9,131 bases of DNA, taken from an uncultured Collinsella sp. (GTDB taxonomy: Bacteria; Actinomycetota; Coriobacteriia; Coriobacteriales; Coriobacteriaceae). Below the pieces are notes generated by a model that ran no database searches, was not told where the DNA came from, and worked only from the letters and a program-made list of their open reading frames with translations. The stretch lies in NCBI GenBank assembly GCA_900542085.1, contig UQMK01000046.1, positions 1-9,131 of the forward strand. Direction: 5' to 3'. Each line of letters opens with the position of its first letter. Within the stretch, counting starts at the first letter, position 1. Positions 5,835 through 9,131 of the stretch are shown here, piece after piece. A program made the position numbers and the translations under genes.

Positions 5835-8288
5835 ATGGCCGAGCAACTGTCACTGTTTGGTTCGCCTGAACCCGAGCAGGCTCCCGTAAGGGCCGGCCGC
5901 ACTGCCGAGCAGGCCAAGCCTGAGCCTGTGCCAGAGCCCATTGCCGCCTACGCGAGCGTGGTCCTCGACATTCCCACCCGCGCCCTGTCCGAGCCATTCG
6001 CCTACGGCATTCCGCAGTCCCTTGCCAACGAGGCTCAGATTGGGTCTACGGTTCTTGTCCACTTTGGCAACCGTGCTGCCGCGGGCTATATCGTCGACAT
6101 TGCGTCTGAGCTTGGCGACCTGCAAGGCAACAACGCCCTCGACCCCGCGCGCGTAAAGCCCATCGAGGCCATCCTCAGCAAACCGCTCTTTGGCGCCGAG
6201 GCCGCCCGCATTGCGCGTTGGATGAGTCGCGAGTATGTCGCGACGCTTTCTGAATGCCTGCGCCTGTTCTTGCCTCCGGGTGGTAGCCCGCGGGTCGTAA
6301 AGGGCGACGACGGCGTGTGGGCGGTTGAGCGCCCCGCCGTCAAGCCTATCCAAAATCGCTGGGTGATGCTTACGCCCGAGGGCTTTGGCTATACGCCGCC
6401 CAAGACCGCTGTACGCCAGCGTCAGCTCATCGGGGCGCTCCAGTGCGGACCGGTCACGACGCGCGACCTTAACCTGCTCTACAACAGTATGTCGGCGACC
6501 ATCAAGGCGCTCGAAAAAGGCGGCGTCGTGGTGGTGGAGGAGCGTCGTGCCTGGCGTGGCTGCAGCGAGCAGACCACGCTGTCCTCGGCGAGCGGCAAGG
6601 CACCGGTCGCGCTCACGGACGGCCAGCAGCAGGCGCTTGCGCAGATTGAGCGTGCCCGTTTGGACGCTCATGGCGACGTGGTGCTTGTAGACGGCGTCAC
6701 CGGATCCGGTAAAACTGAGGTCTATCTCTCCGCCATCGAGCGCGTTCTCGCGGCCGGTCGCTCGGCCTGCGTACTTGTGCCCGAGATTTCGCTGACGGCC
6801 CAAACCGTCGGCCGCTTTCGTTCGCGCTTTGGCGAGACGGTTGCTGTGTTCCATTCGCGCCTTTCGGCCGGTGAGCGCCTAGACCAGTGGGATATGGTCG
6901 CCAGCGGTGCCGCGCGTGTGGTCGTGGGAGCCCGTTCGGCGCTTTTTTGCCCGCTCAGCGACCTAGGTCTTATCATCATCGACGAGGAACATGAGACCAG
7001 CTACAAGCAGGGTTCTAGCCCGCGCTACCATGCGCGCGAGGTGGCGGCCGAGATGGCGCGCCGCTATCGCTGCCCGCTCGTGCTGGGCTCGGCCACGCCT
7101 TCTGCCGAGGCCCTCGATCGCTGCCGCCGCGGCACGTACAACGGTGTCACCTGGACGCGCGTCAAGATGCCCGAGCGCCCGGGACACGCCGTGCTACCCA
7201 CGGTCCGCATTGCCGACCTGCGCCGCGAGTTTTCGCACGGTAGCCGTTCAATGTTCTCAAAACCGCTGATGGAAGGCTTGGAACGCGTGGTCGAGCGCCG
7301 CGAGAAGGCTGTGCTGCTGCATAACCGCCGCGGCTTTGCGCCGTTTTTGATGTGCCGCGAGTGCGGCTGCGTCCCCACCTGCAACCACTGCTCTACGGCG
7401 CTTACGTACCACGAGCGCACCCATACGCTGCAATGTCACACCTGTGGTTCGTCCTGGCGCGTGCAGCCGTATCCCGCGCCCACGAGTCGTTGCCCCAAGT
7501 GCGGCAGCCGTTACCTGGCAAAAATGGGTCTGGGCACGCAGCAGATCGAGGACGCGCTGCACCAGATGCTGCCCGAGAATGTCGCCATCATTCGCATGGA
7601 TGCCGATTCCACGCGTGGCAAGGACGCGCATAAGAAGTTGCTCGAGCAGTTCGATGCCGCCGATTGCGCGGTGCTGCTGGGCACTCAGATGATCGCCAAG
7701 GGCCTCGACTTTCCCGAGGTTACCCTTGTGGGCGTGGTCAATGCCGACTTTGCATTAAAGCTACCCGATTTTAGAGCGGGGGAGCGCGCCTACGATTTGC
7801 TAGAGCAGGTCGCGGGCCGTGCCGGACGCGGCGATCGTCCCGGTGAGGTCATCATCCAGACCTATCTGCCCGAGGACCCGGTCATTCGCGCCGTTGCCGA
7901 GCATGATCGCTCGATCTTTACCGACTACGACCTAGACCAGCGCCGAGACGCGCTATATCCGCCCTTCGTGCGCCTGGTCAACATTTTGGTTTGGTCGGCA
8001 AGCCGCGATGATGCACGGGATTATATCGGGCACATCGCAAAGCTCCTCAAGCGCCGCTGGCACGCCGCCGCGCCCGACTTTTTGCGGGCGGGCCGCGCGG
8101 TGCCGCAGGTGCTGGGCCCGGCTTCGTGTGTAATCGAGAGAGCCAAGGACCGTTATCGCTTCCATCTGCTTGTGAAGTCGCCGGTAGGGTACCATGTCTC
8201 TGATGATATCGACGCCTGCCTCAAAGAGGCGGGCTCCGTGCGCGGCGTGAGCGTGAGCGTTGACGTCGATGCCTATGATTTGATGTAA
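5835..8288 (+). CDS. priA: Primosomal protein N' (replication-restart DNA helicase)
   Basis: An 817-residue superfamily 2 helicase (3' to 5') that recognises stalled forks and reloads the replisome. After a short N-terminal tail come the 3'-end-binding domain (about 37-140), Walker A GVTGSGKT (287-294), Walker B DEEH (383-386), GSATPS (418-423), a zinc region with eight cysteines (507, 510, 516, 519, 534, 537, 553, 556), and helicase motifs V and VI (GTQMIAKGLDFP 616-627; QVAGRAGRG 658-666). The last cysteine pair is six residues further on than in E. coli. Residues 4-8 are QLSLF, the consensus sliding-clamp-binding pentapeptide, followed by a Pro/Ala/Glu-rich linker (about 11-36). ATG 5835 is preferred (GAGAGG ten bases upstream). 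ATG 5817, with AAGG eight bases upstream, would add six residues. The gene follows a strong terminator and no clear promoter is seen. def follows after 18 bases. Confidence 0.97.
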   Translation: MAEQLSLFGSPEPEQAPVRAGRTAEQAKPEPVPEPIAAYASVVLDIPTRALSEPFAYGIPQSLANEAQIGSTVLVHFGNRAAAGYIVDIASELGDLQGNNALDPARVKPIEAILSKPLFGAEAARIARWMSREYVATLSECLRLFLPPGGSPRVVKGDDGVWAVERPAVKPIQNRWVMLTPEGFGYTPPKTAVRQRQLIGALQCGPVTTRDLNLLYNSMSATIKALEKGGVVVVEERRAWRGCSEQTTLSSASGKAPVALTDGQQQALAQIERARLDAHGDVVLVDGVTGSGKTEVYLSAIERVLAAGRSACVLVPEISLTAQTVGRFRSRFGETVAVFHSRLSAGERLDQWDMVASGAARVVVGARSALFCPLSDLGLIIIDEEHETSYKQGSSPRYHAREVAAEMARRYRCPLVLGSATPSAEALDRCRRGTYNGVTWTRVKMPERPGHAVLPTVRIADLRREFSHGSRSMFSKPLMEGLERVVERREKAVLLHNRRGFAPFLMCRECGCVPTCNHCSTALTYHERTHTLQCHTCGSSWRVQPYPAPTSRCPKCGSRYLAKMGLGTQQIEDALHQMLPENVAIIRMDADSTRGKDAHKKLLEQFDAADCAVLLGTQMIAKGLDFPEVTLVGVVNADFALKLPDFRAGERAYDLLEQVAGRAGRGDRPGEVIIQTYLPEDPVIRAVAEHDRSIFTDYDLDQRRDALYPPFVRLVNILVWSASRDDARDYIGHIAKLLKRRWHAAAPDFLRAGRAVPQVLGPASCVIERAKDRYRFHLLVKSPVGYHVSDDIDACLKEAGSVRGVSVSVDVDAYDLM

Positions 8289-8294
8289 CAACCC

Positions 8295-8300
8295 GAAAGG
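8295..8300 (+). promoter_or_regulatory. Ribosome-binding site that decides the def start
   Basis: GAAAGG ends directly against ATG 8301, leaving no spacing, but stands six bases before ATG 8307. This favours 8307 as the def start. Confidence 0.75.
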
Positions 8301-8306
8301 ATGGCC

Positions 8307-8843
8307 ATGGAAGCCAACGGAATCGTACTGTCGCCCGACCCTCGTTTGCGTCAGGAGTGCGCCGTCATCGAGGAGATCACCCCGGCGATCGAGGCGCTTG
8401 CCGAGAAGATGAAGAAGATGATGTTCGAGAACGGCGGCTGCGGCCTGGCTGCCCCGCAGATCGGCGAGCTCATTCAGCTCGTCACCATCGACTGCGACTA
8501 CAGCGACAAGAACGACTATGACCCGTACGTGCTCATCAACCCTGTCATTGTTGAGCAGAGCGACCATCTGGTGCCTTTTAGCGAGGGCTGCCTGTCTATC
8601 CCCGGCATTAGCTGCGAGATTGAGCGTCCCGACCATGTCGTCGTCGAGGCGTATGACCTGGACGCCAACCTGATTCGCTACGAGGCCTCGGGCGACCTGT
8701 TCTGCGTGTGCCTGCAGCATGAGATCGATCACCTGCACGGCAACACCATGTTTGAGCGACTGAAGCCCATGCAGAGGATCAAGGCAGTCAAGGAGTACCA
8801 GGACGCCCTGGCCCGCGGCGCTCGACCGGGCGAGACGGAGTAG
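8307..8843 (+). CDS. def: Peptide deformylase
   Basis: A 178-residue cytoplasmic metalloenzyme that removes the formyl group from the N-terminal methionine of new proteins. All three family motifs are intact: motif 1 GCGLAAPQIG (44-53), motif 2 EGCLSIPG (93-100) and motif 3 QHEIDHLHG (137-145). Cys95, His138 and His142 bind the metal (usually Fe2+) and Glu139 is the catalytic base. Length is normal for the family. ATG 8307 fits the ribosome-binding site; an in-frame ATG at 8301 would add two residues. It lies 18 bases after priA and is probably co-transcribed. In many bacteria fmt (methionyl-tRNA formyltransferase) follows def, but here an inverted repeat and a non-coding, AT-rich stretch follow and no fmt is seen before the right edge. 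Confidence 0.98.
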   Translation: MEANGIVLSPDPRLRQECAVIEEITPAIEALAEKMKKMMFENGGCGLAAPQIGELIQLVTIDCDYSDKNDYDPYVLINPVIVEQSDHLVPFSEGCLSIPGISCEIERPDHVVVEAYDLDANLIRYEASGDLFCVCLQHEIDHLHGNTMFERLKPMQRIKAVKEYQDALARGARPGETE

Positions 8844-8851
8844 GTCCCACC

Positions 8852-8953
8852 GTCCCCGGTGCTGAGCGCCCACATATCATCCCGTGCTCAAACATTCTCG
8901 CTTTGCTGCGAAACTGCGCGCGGGACGATATGTGGGCGCTCAGCACCGGGGAC
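8852..8953. repeat. 102-bp inverted repeat with 33-bp arms, just after def
   Basis: Arms 8852-8884 and 8921-8953 are reverse complements at 32 of 33 positions; the mismatch is A8880 opposite C8925. The outer ends read GTCCCCGG and CCGGGGAC, and the arms include GAGCGCCCACATATC. The spacer is 36 bases (8885-8920) and can extend the stem slightly (8885-8887 with 8918-8920). It starts 8 bases after the def stop. No T-run follows it, so it is not a standard terminator. Arm and spacer sizes match the element at 4095-4191, although the GGGAC core points the other way and lies at the outer end. Confidence 0.88.
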
Positions 8954-9028
8954 TGCGTTGTTCTGGCTCGGTTCGCCCGGGTGCCGTCGGGCCAGGGAGG
9001 GGCGTCTTCGCTGAAAATTGCTTTGTTG

Positions 9029-9063
9029 AGAGAGCTGCTTTTATTGCGGCTCTTTCTTTGGTT
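9029..9063 (+). terminator. Probable terminator of the priA-def transcript
   Basis: The stem 9029-9038 with 9046-9055 has 10 pairs including two G-T wobbles, the loop is TTTTATT, and the tail CTTTGGTTTTG is U-rich but interrupted. The minus-strand reading has no U-tract, so the direction is rightward. It lies about 190 bases after def, beyond the inverted repeat. Confidence 0.55.
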
Positions 9064-9131
9064 TTGGGTATATTTGTTAAATTAAATTTTATATCTAATT
9101 TTCGATTATCCGCATAAACACTATACTTTCA
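9064..9131 (+). promoter_or_regulatory. AT-rich right edge with a possible promoter
   Basis: This block is strikingly AT-rich compared with the GC-rich genes. TATACT at 9122-9127 is a good -10 for a rightward gene beyond the window; the best -35, TTTCGA (9100-9105), is weak at 16-bp spacing. No open reading frame of substance crosses it. From 8954 to 9028 I see nothing recognisable. Confidence 0.35.

Noticed and set aside
1527..5941. Long reading frames antisense to sdaA (1527-2342), metK (2619-3953) and gltX (4304-5941)
   Set aside because: These are shadow frames typical of GC-rich genes. Their Gly/Ala/Val/Asp-rich peptides match no family, while the opposite strand encodes intact, recognisable enzymes.
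8884..9117. A 77-residue reading frame after def
   Set aside because: It runs through the inverted repeat and the terminator hairpin, has no ribosome-binding site and no recognisable domain.

Overview
The window looks like chromosomal DNA from a high-GC, Gram-positive anaerobe of the Coriobacteriia, most like Collinsella. This is inferred from the GC-rich codon use, the oxygen-sensitive Fe-S type L-serine dehydratase and the style of the proteins. I could not run a database search. All five complete genes are ordinary housekeeping genes. The unusual content lies in the spaces between them.

Layout: the left half is transcribed leftward and the right half rightward, diverging from a gap at about 3957-4270. 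Reading leftward from that gap come metK (S-adenosylmethionine synthetase) with a strong terminator, a fused single-chain L-serine ammonia-lyase (sdaA), and the N-terminal 201 residues of a membrane-anchored cell-wall protein that runs off the left edge. Reading rightward come gltX (glutamyl-tRNA synthetase) with a strong terminator, then priA (replication-restart helicase) and def (peptide deformylase), which are 18 bases apart and look co-transcribed. The def end is followed by a large inverted repeat, a probable terminator and an AT-rich block at the right edge.

How the genes work together: gltX and def act at the start of protein synthesis (charging tRNA, removing the formyl group). PriA restarts stalled replication forks. 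MetK makes the methyl donor SAM. SdaA converts serine to pyruvate. There is no catabolic, defence or phage gene cluster here.

The signal worth following is structural. Four of the intergenic spaces carry long inverted repeats: a 28-bp loopless perfect palindrome (713-740), a 113-bp branched element with 22-bp perfect arms (2391-2503), a composite of a 33-bp tandem repeat plus a 30-bp arm inverted repeat (4064-4191), and 33-bp arms differing at one position (8852-8953). Three of the four contain a GGGAC/GTCCC core, and two share the same plan of roughly 30-bp arms around a 36-37 base spacer. They may be one or more families of REP-like or non-autonomous mobile elements, or regulatory hairpins. 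Separately, PriA begins with QLSLF at residues 4-8, an exact match to the classic sliding-clamp-binding pentapeptide, which would suggest a direct tether between replication restart and the clamp.
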